NCBI GenBank assembly: GCA_003212345.1
Contig: QCPZ01000001.1
Location: 195,638-259,637, forward strand
Source: SAR116 cluster bacterium AG-447-A06
Lineage (GTDB): Bacteria > Pseudomonadota > Alphaproteobacteria > Puniceispirillales > Puniceispirillaceae
Direction of reading: 5' to 3'
Length of the DNA: 64,000 bases
Both the position numbers and the translations under genes were made by a program. Below the pieces are notes generated by a model, which made no database searches, was not told the DNA's origin, and saw only the letters and a list, made by a program, of their open reading frames with translations. This document shows, piece by piece, positions 24,487-34,466 of the stretch (the stretch's first letter is position 1; the number at the start of each line of letters is the position of its first letter).

Positions 24487-24561
24487 TGGGGCGTGGCCAA
24501 GTGGTAAGGCATCGGTTTTTGGTATCGTGTATCGTAGGTTCGAATCCTACCGCCCCAGCCA
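24487..24561 (+). tRNA. tRNA-Gln (anticodon TTG), CCA encoded
   Basis: TGGGGCG...CGCCCCA acceptor stem (24487-24493 with 24551-24557), T-loop GGTTCGAATCC, anticodon loop tttTTGgt, terminal GCCA. Confidence 0.93.
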
Positions 24562-24616
24562 CCTCCATTAAGTTCAATTAATACACACTTAAACATACCC
24601 AAAAAGGAGCTTTATT

Positions 24617-25639
24617 TTGCGGGCAATTATTATTGGCGCAGGCCGAATGGGCCAAAGGTTCATTGATATTTGTGGGCGCTGTGATGTTGAAGTTGTTGGT
24701 TTAACAGATATCAATAAAGATGCGTTGATCAGTACAAAAAATTTGTATTCATTAGCTGATGATGTTGTTTTCCAAAAATTTGACAGTGTATTTGAGAGTG
24801 CGAACGCTCAACTAGCAATCATCGCTACAACCGCGCCGTCACATTTTGATTATGCGCGAAGGGCTATCGAAAACGGCATAGGGTATGTATTGTGTGAAAA
24901 ACCAGTTGTCACAAATCTTAACGACTATGAACGTTTGCTGGACCTGGTTAAGAATGAAGGCACTTATTTTGCTGTCAATCACCAAATGCGCCACATTGAA
25001 GAATACAAATATATTAAGAGAAGATTAATTCATAGTGATCTTGGTGAGCTTATTTCAATGAGTGTTATTGGAGGGAATGCAGGCATTTCCATGAATGGAA
25101 CGCATTTTTTGGAATTATTTAATTTTCTCACGGGGGAGAAATTAGATCGCGTTAGCGGTTGGTTTGATAAAGAGGTTCAAGTCAACACACGAGGGAAGCA
25201 ATACTGTGATCCGGGCGGATTTATAAAAGGGTATACAACAACAAAGAAGTATCTCACGATAGATTTCCACACTAACGCGGGTTATGGCTTGCTATTGGTG
25301 ATTAACACAACGCATTCGCAGATTGTCGCTGATCTTTTAAGTGGGGAAATGATAATTAATTCCAGAAAACCTGAAGATCGGCATCGAACAACTGGGTTAT
25401 ATGGGCTAGAACCAACAGTGGAACGCTATCCATTTAACCCTCTCGATGTTACCAAATCGTCTACTATTGTGCTTAAAGAGCTTTTAAAGGGGCCCAAGGG
25501 AAATTTTTGCACCTTAAAAGACGCAGGTGAACTGATAAAAACCGTACTTGCATCTTATCACTCTGATAACTTAGATCACGTTGCCGTAAAAATAGACTCA
25601 AACTTTGGCGAACCCTCTATACATTATCAATGGGCTTAG
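24617..25639 (+). CDS. Gfo/Idh/MocA family oxidoreductase
   Basis: RAIIIGAGRMGQRFIDIC Rossmann motif; VLCEKPVVTNLNDYERL; TTG start preceded by AAGGAG. Confidence 0.85.
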   Translation: MRAIIIGAGRMGQRFIDICGRCDVEVVGLTDINKDALISTKNLYSLADDVVFQKFDSVFESANAQLAIIATTAPSHFDYARRAIENGIGYVLCEKPVVTNLNDYERLLDLVKNEGTYFAVNHQMRHIEEYKYIKRRLIHSDLGELISMSVIGGNAGISMNGTHFLELFNFLTGEKLDRVSGWFDKEVQVNTRGKQYCDPGGFIKGYTTTKKYLTIDFHTNAGYGLLLVINTTHSQIVADLLSGEMIINSRKPEDRHRTTGLYGLEPTVERYPFNPLDVTKSSTIVLKELLKGPKGNFCTLKDAGELIKTVLASYHSDNLDHVAVKIDSNFGEPSIHYQWA

Positions 25640-26586
25640 AGGTGTTTAAGGTCAGTATCATTGGCGCGGGCAAAATTGCTGAAGAGCATATTAGAGCTTT
25701 TCGTTCTCTCAACGGTGTATCTGTTAACGGTATATTTAGTCGAACTAAATCGAAGGCACTGCGATTGGCTCAACGCTATGACATAGCGGTTGTGGCTAAC
25801 GATATTCAAGATCTCTATGTGCGTACATCTGCTGATCTCGTAGTTGTTGCCGTTACAATTGATGCTTCCAAGGAAATAATTGAGCTTTGCTGGCAATATG
25901 ATTGGAGTGTACTGACGGAAAAACCATTGGGATTGAACTACACCGAAGCACTGAGTTTATCACAGAAGGCTGCGTCCTTGAATAAAGATTGTTTTGTTGC
26001 TTTTAACCGTCGTCATTATGCGTCTGTTGAATGGGTCAGGCAGCAAATTGGCACGCAGACTGGTCCCTTATATATTTCTGCTTTTGGCCAAGAGAGCCTT
26101 CACGAAGTTTGTAAGGAAGGATTTTCTGAAAAAATATTGGAGCATTGGATGTTTGCCAACTCCATTCATATAATTGACTTGATATTATTTTTTGCTGACT
26201 CTCCTGTTAAAGCTATTCATAAGCTTAACCGCTATTCTGCGGGAATGGGCCCTGGGGTGGTTAGCGCATTTATTGAGTTTGAGAATGGAAGCACATCAAT
26301 TTACCAGTGCAATTGGGATATGCAAGGGCCCTGGGGTTTGAGCATTTCAGCTAGATCTAATCGTTGGGAGATAAAACCGCTCGAAACCGCCTATATGCAA
26401 ACTAATGACAATCGAGCAAAGATATACATGCCCGAGGCAACAATTGACGTTGAGTTCAAGCCCGGTTTTAAGAGGCAAGCTGAACGCGCGGTATATGCCT
26501 CGAAAGGGCATAGAAAATTCGAAGCAAATTTGCTTGATGGGTTAGAGACAATGAGAATTGTCGACGACATTTTTTTAGGCAATTAG
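25630..26586 (+). CDS. Gfo/Idh/MocA family oxidoreductase
   Basis: VSIIGAGKIAEEHIRAFRSLNGVSVNGIFSRT; VLTEKPLGLNYTEAL; overlaps the upstream ORF by 10 nt. Confidence 0.87.
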   Translation: MGLEVFKVSIIGAGKIAEEHIRAFRSLNGVSVNGIFSRTKSKALRLAQRYDIAVVANDIQDLYVRTSADLVVVAVTIDASKEIIELCWQYDWSVLTEKPLGLNYTEALSLSQKAASLNKDCFVAFNRRHYASVEWVRQQIGTQTGPLYISAFGQESLHEVCKEGFSEKILEHWMFANSIHIIDLILFFADSPVKAIHKLNRYSAGMGPGVVSAFIEFENGSTSIYQCNWDMQGPWGLSISARSNRWEIKPLETAYMQTNDNRAKIYMPEATIDVEFKPGFKRQAERAVYASKGHRKFEANLLDGLETMRIVDDIFLGN

Positions 26587-26683
26587 ATCACGCTAAACAA
26601 AAGATTTGTTTTTACCTTGCGTGGAGCGCTGAATAATGAGCTTGGGCATGATGATTTTTATAACAAAAAATACAACAAATATT

Positions 26684-26710
26684 TTCATGGATTTTACAAC
26701 AGTCCATGAA
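26684..26710. terminator. inverted repeat between convergent genes, putative bidirectional terminator
   Basis: TTCATGGA - 11 nt - TCCATGAA in the AT-rich gap between the second Gfo/Idh gene and the response regulator. Confidence 0.45.
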
Positions 26711-26793
26711 TAGAAAATTTTCAAGCTTATTTAAAAAAATGCATTTTTTGGAATCTCGAGCGTCGCAGGGCCCAAAAAATATGTATAACTCAT

Positions 26794-27513
26794 CTAATCG
26801 GCCAGCCGATAACCGTTTTCAGTGGTCAGGACAAGCTGTTTGTCAGTAAGTTGGCGAATTTTTTGGCGCAAACGGTATATGTGAGTTTCCAACGTATGCG
26901 TACTAACAGTATTTTGAAGACCCCAGACTTCGGACAAGATCTGCGCTTTACTCATATCACTCGGAAAAGCCTGATATAAAAATTTCAAAATTGTTGTTTC
27001 TTTCTCGGTGAGCGTCTGCATGCTGTCACTGCCAATGTCAAAAAGCATTTTATTTGCAGGCTCAAAACTTAAATTGCCAATTTCAAATTGCATATCATCA
27101 AATGTCCCAAGCTGAAACAACTGTGAACGGATAAGAGGTATAAGCTCAACCATACGTAGCGGTTTAGTAATATAATTATTTGCTCCAGCTTCAAGGGCAA
27201 GGGCAATAGCATCCTCATCACCCTTGGGAATCAACATAACAATTGATTTGAAAAAACCATTACTGCGTAAACTTCGGCAAATATCAATACTGTTTCCGTC
27301 TGGCATTTGATTACTCAGCAAGACCAAATCGGGATTCGCGTCACGAAACATGTCATCAAAGTTAGTGAGAAAGCCAATCTCTTTTACATTTTTGAACCCT
27401 TCAAGCGCTAACTGTTGGCACAATGTCGCGCGAAAAAGAGAATTATCTTCGACGATTAAAATCCGCGAAGACAGAACCATTTCTTTTTTTTCGTTTGGGG
27501 ACAGCACTTGCAT
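26794..27513 (-). CDS. OmpR/PhoB-like response regulator with atypical receiver domain
   Basis: RILIVEDNSLFRATL receiver start; YITKPLR lysine; C-terminal winged helix LTEKETTILKFLY...VSTHTLETHIYRLRQKI...LTTENGYRL. Confidence 0.9.
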   Translation of the reverse strand: MQVLSPNEKKEMVLSSRILIVEDNSLFRATLCQQLALEGFKNVKEIGFLTNFDDMFRDANPDLVLLSNQMPDGNSIDICRSLRSNGFFKSIVMLIPKGDEDAIALALEAGANNYITKPLRMVELIPLIRSQLFQLGTFDDMQFEIGNLSFEPANKMLFDIGSDSMQTLTEKETTILKFLYQAFPSDMSKAQILSEVWGLQNTVSTHTLETHIYRLRQKIRQLTDKQLVLTTENGYRLAD

Positions 27514-27642
27514 TTTTTATCACAACTCAATACATCAACGTCTCGTGGAAAAATACATACAAGGCTGTTAATCTGACATTTAATAAGATTTTAACTACTC
27601 TAACGCTGTTTGTATATCTATAAACTATGTCGAGGATCTATC

Positions 27643-28776
27643 ATGCAGGATAAGCGTGCAAAAAACGCCCACATGAAGACAGAACGTGCCGCCGCCGAGT
27701 TGCATCGTGGGGGCCATGTCATGCTTCGACTAAATAATGGTGAAGCAGCCCTGTTCCGCGGTGCCGAGTTTGCTGATATTGATGATATTACTGATTTAAG
27801 CCGATTAGCTGGCTCCGGTCCACTTCTTGTACTGACGGCAAACCGAGTAAAAAGTCTGGGACGTTCCCTTCGCAAAGATTGGCCTGCGGCCACGATTGCC
27901 CTTGCCAACCACCAATTAGAACATGTATTTGACTTTGTATTTGGTCACGCGCATCTGGCCCAAGATGATGGAATCAACCTCGTAGCAGAACGGGCGGGCT
28001 CCATTGCAGATCATGCAACGAGATTGTTGCGAAATTCGAAATTATTGCCGGCTGCTTTTCTTGTGCGCATGCCTTTCCGGGATATTGCGGTACAAGACCG
28101 ATTTGCATTGGAACACAATATTCTTGTCCTCGAGGCGAGAGATCTAGAATCATATCAAAATCACAGTGAAACAAAGACTCGTATTACGGCACGCGCGAAA
28201 GTACCATTGGCAGTTGCAGAAGATGCTGAAGTTGTCATGTTTCGCGCCGAAGTTGGGCATGAGGACCACTTTGCCGTTTTAATTGGAACAGGGACTGGTG
28301 TTGAGGCGCCCATTGTAAGGTTGCATTCGCAGTGTATTACTGGAGATGTCTTGGGAAGCTTAAAATGTGATTGTGGAGAACAATTGCAGTCTGCGATGCG
28401 CATGATGACTAACCAAGGCGGCGGCGTATTAATATATTTAGCACAAGAAGGCCGTGATATTGGATTGCTAAACAAAATGCGAGCCTATGCATTACAGGAT
28501 AAAGGTCTTGATACAGTAGATGCTAATCACGCACTGGGTTTCGCGACAGACGAACGAGTTTTTTTGCCCGCAGCACGAATCCTTAATGCACTTGGAGTTT
28601 CACAATTGCGACTGATTACCAACAATCCTGACAAGATCAGCCAGCTTGAGCGTTATGGGATTAAAGTCAAAGAGCGATTACCAATGGACATTGCGAGCAA
28701 TCCGCACAATGAACATTATATAGCCACAAAAAAACGTCGAACGGGCCACATGACTCCAAGCAAAAAAGACCAATGA
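27643..28776 (+). CDS. ribA: GTP cyclohydrolase II with degenerate N-terminal DHBP-synthase-like domain
   Basis: VRLHSQCITGDVLGSLKCDCGEQLQSAMRMM; LIYLAQEGRDIGLLNKMRAYALQDKGLDTVDANHALGF; LITNNPDKISQLERYGI; start chosen at ATG 27643 rather than the longer track ORF from 27610. Confidence 0.92.
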   Translation: MQDKRAKNAHMKTERAAAELHRGGHVMLRLNNGEAALFRGAEFADIDDITDLSRLAGSGPLLVLTANRVKSLGRSLRKDWPAATIALANHQLEHVFDFVFGHAHLAQDDGINLVAERAGSIADHATRLLRNSKLLPAAFLVRMPFRDIAVQDRFALEHNILVLEARDLESYQNHSETKTRITARAKVPLAVAEDAEVVMFRAEVGHEDHFAVLIGTGTGVEAPIVRLHSQCITGDVLGSLKCDCGEQLQSAMRMMTNQGGGVLIYLAQEGRDIGLLNKMRAYALQDKGLDTVDANHALGFATDERVFLPAARILNALGVSQLRLITNNPDKISQLERYGIKVKERLPMDIASNPHNEHYIATKKRRTGHMTPSKKDQ

Positions 28777-28781
28777 AAATT

Positions 28782-29483
28782 TTAACCTTCTCGTTTCCCA
28801 AAAATTGCTGATCCAATACGAACAGAGTTAGCGCCAAAAGAAACTGCTTCCTCAAAATCGTCGCTCATTCCCATCGATAAAGTAAAAATATTATTACGTT
28901 CAGCGATAGTTTTTAAGAGTGCAAAATGCATCGACACCTCTTCATCTACTGGCGGGATGCACATCAAGCCAGTAATTTTTAACTTTGCCTCATCGCGACA
29001 ATAAACAATAAAATCATCAGCATCATCAGGAGCGATACCAGACTTCTGTTCTTCCTCGCCAGTGTTAACCTGAATATAACATTCAAGCTGACGATTCTGG
29101 CAAATCATCTCAACACTAAGAGCTTTAGCCAGTTTTGGACGATCAACAACCTCTATGATGTCAAATAAAGTCACAGCATCACTGACCTTATTGGTTTGTA
29201 ATGGACCAATAAGGTGCAGTTTCAAGTCTGCGTACAAATCACGACGATGCGCCCAACGGCCACTGGCTTCTTGAACACGATTTTCACCAAATACACGTTG
29301 CCCAGCGCTCAGAGCAGCTTCAATCCGATCATCAGGCTGACGTTTACTCACGGCCACCAGAGTTACTGGCCGATCAGTCCCCGATTCCATTTGATATGCC
29401 TGTTCCGCTTCAAAGATTTTGGTACGGATTGCGCCCAAATTATTAGCAACAGCAGAAAGCGCTTTTAAAGCTTTATCTGGCAT
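28782..29483 (-). CDS. YggS-family pyridoxal phosphate-dependent protein
   Basis: VTLVAVSKRQPDDRIEAAL; FGENRVQEASGRW; LHLIGPLQTNKV; LSMGMSDDFEEAVSFGANSVRIGSAIFG. Confidence 0.94.
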   Translation of the reverse strand: MPDKALKALSAVANNLGAIRTKIFEAEQAYQMESGTDRPVTLVAVSKRQPDDRIEAALSAGQRVFGENRVQEASGRWAHRRDLYADLKLHLIGPLQTNKVSDAVTLFDIIEVVDRPKLAKALSVEMICQNRQLECYIQVNTGEEEQKSGIAPDDADDFIVYCRDEAKLKITGLMCIPPVDEEVSMHFALLKTIAERNNIFTLSMGMSDDFEEAVSFGANSVRIGSAIFGKREG

Positions 29484-29697
29484 AATATTTTCTATCCTTG
29501 AATTTTTTGATCTGTTGCTAAAATATCATTAAATTTTATAAAGATTTAGCTCAATATCGGCAAGACTGTTGTAAAAATATCACACATCAGAAAAAACTTT
29601 ACCCAAATCATCCATCGCTTCTTGTTATTTTTGTGTCAATCAATACTTTAGCACCGTTGCCAATGGTGGCAATGAATTCTCTAAGGGAGATTTAATA

Positions 29698-30552
29698 ATG
29701 CGTAAGGTTCTTCTTGCGACTACTGCTATCGCAGCAATGGGTGTGACAGCTGCTAATGCTGACATCTCAATTTCCGGTAACTATGAGTGGGAATATACTC
29801 AAACAGATACTGGCACAACATGGGGTGATGATGGTCACATTAACATCACAGCAGTAAATGCAGCCGATAACGGCATGACTTTCACTGCGAAAAGTGTAAT
29901 CACCAACAATTCAGGTGCTAACGCTTCAAACACAGAAGCAAACTATATCTCAGTTGCTGGCGACTTCGGTACAATCATCCTCGGTGATTATGACGATAGT
30001 GCAGCTACTGCCATGGACGGCGCTCTTGGCGCAAACAACGACATCGAAACTCAGGGCGGCACTGGTGGTGCTAGCACAGTAACCGGAATTGGTGGTGCTG
30101 CTGACATTACTTGGATGTCACCAAGCATGTCAGGCTTCAAGGTCGGTGTTTCAAAAGATTTGACAGACGATGATACAGACCTCGATGACGGTAAGACTGA
30201 TATGGCTGTAACATACTCTGTCGGTGGCGCCAGTGTCTACTATGGTAACTCAGATGATAGCACCTCCGTTGGTGTTAAAGGTTCTGTAGCTGGCTTCACT
30301 ATTGCTGTTGGTAATAAGAGCACCAGCGGTAGTACTGCAAAAGCTAATGATGTTGCTGTGAAGTACACACTTGGAAACGGCATCACAATTGCAGCATTGT
30401 CAGCAAGCGGAACTACTGCAGCAGGCGCAAAAGTAAAAGCAAGCAACATTGGTGCAAGCTATGCAATCGTACCTGGTGTAAAGCTTAATGCTGAAAGCGG
30501 TAAGCTTGACGATGCAAACTATACTTGGGTCGCAGTAAATATGTCATTCTAA
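29698..30552 (+). CDS. outer membrane porin
   Basis: Signal peptide MRKVLLATTAIAAMGVTAANA followed by DISISGNYEWEYTQ... and a beta-barrel pattern ending in aromatic NMSF. Confidence 0.85.
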   Translation: MRKVLLATTAIAAMGVTAANADISISGNYEWEYTQTDTGTTWGDDGHINITAVNAADNGMTFTAKSVITNNSGANASNTEANYISVAGDFGTIILGDYDDSAATAMDGALGANNDIETQGGTGGASTVTGIGGAADITWMSPSMSGFKVGVSKDLTDDDTDLDDGKTDMAVTYSVGGASVYYGNSDDSTSVGVKGSVAGFTIAVGNKSTSGSTAKANDVAVKYTLGNGITIAALSASGTTAAGAKVKASNIGASYAIVPGVKLNAESGKLDDANYTWVAVNMSF

Positions 30553-30577
30553 TTGAAAGATCTACAATTAGGATATT

Positions 30578-30601
30578 AAAGGAGGGGCATGCCCCTCCTT
30601 T
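30578..30601 (+). terminator. Rho-independent terminator of the porin gene
   Basis: Perfect palindrome AAAGGAGGGGCATGCCCCTCCTTT followed by T-rich tail, 25 nt after the porin stop. Confidence 0.9.
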
Positions 30602-30665
30602 TTTCTTTACAAATTCCATACCTATTTGCATTGTTGCGCAAGGGACAGAATCATGGGAGCCTTTG

Positions 30666-31211
30666 ATGGCAATATTTCATCAGATTTTTAAATTTACCCG
30701 CATTGGGCATATGTTGTCATTCACTTTGGGAACAGTTTTATTACTCTCTTCCTGTTCTGGCTTGAAGACCAAGCCAACCGAAGAGCCTGAGGGGCCAATA
30801 TCAGTATTAACCGGCAAACCAAGCGCTGATGGCATAAAATTTTCCGATTTAATCAAAAAAGATGAACCTAGTGGTGACGGCCTTCCAGTCAACGCTTTAT
30901 TATGGCGAGCGGCATTAGATATTGCATCCTTTGTGCCTCTTGACGATGTCGATACTTTTGGCGGCAGTATTGTCACTGAATGGTACCAGTCTAAAGACAG
31001 CAACAATCAACGATTAAAACTAAGTATGTTTGTAATTGGCCGAGAATTACGCTCAGATGCAATCACGGTGCATGTATATCTGCAAAACAAACGCGGTGCT
31101 GAATGGGTGGACGCTGGCCGTGATGACACACTCGGCCGCAAATTAGAAGGCTTAGTCCTGGCGCGCGCTCGCGAATTACGCGCCGCAATTGTGTTAGAAA
31201 CTGACAACTAA
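30666..31211 (+). CDS. DUF3576-like lipoprotein
   Basis: Lipobox-like LLLSSC after hydrophobic segment; LPVNALLWRAALDIASFVPLDDVDTFGGSIVTEWY...REL; start trimmed from the track ORF at 30525, which overlaps the porin and terminator. Confidence 0.85.
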   Translation: MAIFHQIFKFTRIGHMLSFTLGTVLLLSSCSGLKTKPTEEPEGPISVLTGKPSADGIKFSDLIKKDEPSGDGLPVNALLWRAALDIASFVPLDDVDTFGGSIVTEWYQSKDSNNQRLKLSMFVIGRELRSDAITVHVYLQNKRGAEWVDAGRDDTLGRKLEGLVLARARELRAAIVLETDN

Positions 31212-31366
31212 GTTTTAGTGGTTGGGCGATTTCTTAAAAAGGCCAACGTCACAGACATAAAGACCAGCAAAAACATTTATGGTGATGATAAAGCTAGTAC
31301 CTGATTACTTCGAATGACGGTTGGAACCAAGCCAAAATAGTTGAAAAATAATCGAGGGAAATTTGA

Positions 31367-33934
31367 ATGGCCCAGTATGATGCCCCCACCATTGAAGAAA
31401 AGTGGCAAGTTAAATGGGAACAAGCTGATTGTTTTACCGCTAACATCGACCATTCCAAACCAAAATATTACGTTTTAGAGATGTTTCCCTATCCTTCAGG
31501 GAAAATCCATATGGGCCATGTTCGAAATTACACATTAGGTGATGTAGTCGCCCGCTACTATAGAGCCAAAGGATTTAATGTCCTCCACCCAATGGGTTGG
31601 GATGCCTTTGGCTTACCTGCAGAGAATGCGGCCATGGAACGCAAAATCCATCCTGGAAAATGGACTATCGAAAACATCGCCACCATGCGCACTCAGCTAA
31701 AGCGAATGGGCCTATCCTATGACTGGTCACGCGAATTCGCAACCTGCTCACCTGATTATTATAAACATGAACAGAAAATGTTTTTAAAATTTCTCGATGT
31801 GGGACTTGCCTACCGAAAAGAAAGTTGGGTTAATTGGGATCCAGTTGAAAATACCGTTCTGGCCAATGAACAGGTCGTGGATGGCCGGGGTTGGAGGTCA
31901 GGCGAGCCAGTTGAACGTCGCCTTTTATCACAATGGTTTCTTAAGATTACCGACTTTGCGGACGATCTTCTGGCGGCTATTGGTGATCTTGACCGCTGGC
32001 CTGAGCGGGTAAAGCTTATGCAACAAAATTGGATTGGAAAGTCAGAAGGAGCACGAGTTCGCTTTGCACTTGATGGCAATTCATTAATTGGGATCCAAGA
32101 AATTGAAGTTTTTACAACTCGGCCCGATACCTTATTTGGCGCTTCATTTATTGCCATCGCTGCCAATCACCCGATGGCACTTGCCATTGGTAAAACAAAT
32201 GATGAGGCTGCAAACTTTATTGCTGAATGCGCTAAACTTGGCACGTCAGAAGCAGCCGTTGAAACAGCTGAGAAGAAAGGGTTTGATACAGGACTTACTG
32301 TCAACCACCCCCTTGATTCTAAAATAAAACTACCCGTACACATCGCCAATTTTGTACTTATGGATTATGGGACGGGAGCCATTTTTGGATGTCCCGCTCA
32401 CGATCAACGTGATCTTGATTTTGCAAATACTTATGGATTGAAGATCCTGCCCGTAGTGCTTCCAGATGGTGAAAACCCCGAAGAATTCTGTATTACTGAC
32501 ACGGCATATACCGGCCCAGGCAAGCTAATTAATTCCCATGATTGGGACGGTCTGGATATTGCTGCTGGCAAAAAGACAGCCATCGAAGCAATTACCAAGG
32601 CCAATGTTGGAGTGGGTGAGACAAACTACCGGCTAAGAGACTGGGGCGTTTCACGTCAACGCTACTGGGGCTGCCCCATACCAATCATTCATTGCGACAA
32701 ATGTGGAGCTGTCCCTGTACCTGAGACTGATCTTCCCGTTACCCTTCCCGACAATGTGGATTTTACAGCTAATGGTAACCCTCTCGCCAATCATCCCACA
32801 TGGAAGCATACAAAATGCCCGAGATGTGGAAATGCAGGCGAGCGCGAGCAAGATACTTTTGACACATTTTTTGAAAGCTCCTGGTATTTCTTGCGGTATG
32901 CTGACCCGCATTGTGATGATGGGGTAAATGGGGACGCCGCTGCATATTGGCTGCCCGTCGACCAATATATTGGCGGTGTTGAACATGCTGTTTTGCATTT
33001 ACTTTACTCCCGCTTTTTCACTCGCGCCCTGTCACAAATTGGTTATTTAGATCTCGATGAACCTTTTGCCGGGCTGATGACACAAGGAATGGTGTGTCAT
33101 CAAACCTTCCGAGATGAAGATGGCAAATGGCTATTTCCCACAGAGGTTGTGAAACAACAGGGTGGCTGGATGAAAACAACTGATGGTAAATCAGTTACCG
33201 CTGGCCGCATTGAAAAAATGAGTAAATCCAAGCGCAATGTGGTGGATCCGGAGACCATTGTTGAAAATTATGGCGCTGATACGGCACGCTTGTTCATGCT
33301 TTCTGACTCACCCCCAGAACGCGATATGGAATGGACTGAAGCTGGCGTTGAGGGCGCGTCGCGCTTTTTGAATCGCATCTACCGATTGGCACAAGACTCA
33401 GAATTAGCCCCTGTCGGTACAACAAATATGCATGATAGTGAGGGAAGCGCGCTTACTCTGATAAAAATAGCACATAAATCAATTATTAGCTTATCTAACG
33501 ATATTGAAAATTTCCGTTTTAACCGTGCTGTTGCCCAGCTTCATATACTTGCCAATGCAATTGGTGTTGTAAAATCGACGGATAAGGGTGCTGCAGCAGC
33601 CAAACGTTTTGGTTTGGAAACTTTAGCACAATTATTAAGTCCATTGTCACCCCATATCGCAGAAGAAATATGGCAAAATCTTGGCCACGAAACTATGTTA
33701 GCAACCTCCACTTGGCCAAAAGCTGATGAGAGTCTTGCCGACGACGACGAGATCGAAGTTGGTGTTCAAGTGAATGGAAAGTTACGCGACACAATTATGC
33801 TGTCTCGAAATTGTGAGAATGCTGATGCCGAAGCACGAGCACTGGAGTCTAAAGCCGTTCTCCGCTATCTTGATGGTAATGCACCAAAAAAAGTCATCGT
33901 TGTTAAAAACAGGATTATCAATGTGGTTATTTAG
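31367..33934 (+). CDS. leuS: leucyl-tRNA synthetase
   Basis: [48 protein letters not shown]. Confidence 0.98.
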   Translation: MAQYDAPTIEEKWQVKWEQADCFTANIDHSKPKYYVLEMFPYPSGKIHMGHVRNYTLGDVVARYYRAKGFNVLHPMGWDAFGLPAENAAMERKIHPGKWTIENIATMRTQLKRMGLSYDWSREFATCSPDYYKHEQKMFLKFLDVGLAYRKESWVNWDPVENTVLANEQVVDGRGWRSGEPVERRLLSQWFLKITDFADDLLAAIGDLDRWPERVKLMQQNWIGKSEGARVRFALDGNSLIGIQEIEVFTTRPDTLFGASFIAIAANHPMALAIGKTNDEAANFIAECAKLGTSEAAVETAEKKGFDTGLTVNHPLDSKIKLPVHIANFVLMDYGTGAIFGCPAHDQRDLDFANTYGLKILPVVLPDGENPEEFCITDTAYTGPGKLINSHDWDGLDIAAGKKTAIEAITKANVGVGETNYRLRDWGVSRQRYWGCPIPIIHCDKCGAVPVPETDLPVTLPDNVDFTANGNPLANHPTWKHTKCPRCGNAGEREQDTFDTFFESSWYFLRYADPHCDDGVNGDAAAYWLPVDQYIGGVEHAVLHLLYSRFFTRALSQIGYLDLDEPFAGLMTQGMVCHQTFRDEDGKWLFPTEVVKQQGGWMKTTDGKSVTAGRIEKMSKSKRNVVDPETIVENYGADTARLFMLSDSPPERDMEWTEAGVEGASRFLNRIYRLAQDSELAPVGTTNMHDSEGSALTLIKIAHKSIISLSNDIENFRFNRAVAQLHILANAIGVVKSTDKGAAAAKRFGLETLAQLLSPLSPHIAEEIWQNLGHETMLATSTWPKADESLADDDEIEVGVQVNGKLRDTIMLSRNCENADAEARALESKAVLRYLDGNAPKKVIVVKNRIINVVI

Positions 33935-34451
33935 CCAGAATGATCAAAATATTTGTTGGTGTGTCATTCGATTGATTGGCATAGCCTCTTTTGGGTTTGT
34001 TTTAGCTGCTTGCGGCGAAATGAGTATTAATCAGTTAGGCCAAGATAATCAGGACAGCCTTAAAAAAATTATAGTAGCTGATGTAAAATCGCGCGAAGGT
34101 CAAATTTATACCCGCGAATTGCGAAAAAAATTACATATCGGTGGCAAATCAAGCGGAGCATATTTATTAAATTCAGAGATAAAAACCGCGTCTTTAGCCA
34201 CCATATCAGTGCAAGGAGCGGCTTCTTCTTTAAAAAAGATGTCCATGACCACAACTTTCGAATTAAATGATGTGGAAACTGGCGAAACCCTTTATGCAGA
34301 TACGGTATCGGGTGACGCAACCCTAGGATCGGTATCTTCATTGTATGGTCAGGAGGAATCAGAATCTCATGCACGTGAACGTCTTGCTATATTGCTGGCC
34401 CAGCGTGTGGGGCGCCGCTTGCAGCTTTATTTTTTGGAGCAGAGTCAATAG
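33921..34451 (+). CDS. lptE: LPS assembly lipoprotein LptE-like
   Basis: MWLFSQN...[11 protein letters not shown] lipobox; position between leuS and holA; start trimmed from the track ORF at 33774 because it lies inside leuS. Confidence 0.75.
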   Translation: MWLFSQNDQNICWCVIRLIGIASFGFVLAACGEMSINQLGQDNQDSLKKIIVADVKSREGQIYTRELRKKLHIGGKSSGAYLLNSEIKTASLATISVQGAASSLKKMSMTTTFELNDVETGETLYADTVSGDATLGSVSSLYGQEESESHARERLAILLAQRVGRRLQLYFLEQSQ

Positions 34452-34466
34452 CGACATGAGCAAGCC

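Noticed and set aside
30525-30665. 5' extension of the DUF3576-like ORF back to 30525
   Set aside because: It would overlap the porin end and run through the terminator hairpin; lipoprotein signal begins after the ATG at 30666.
33774-33920. Upstream start for the LptE-like ORF
   Set aside because: It is inside leuS in another frame; MWLFSQ... at 33921 gives a proper lipoprotein signal.
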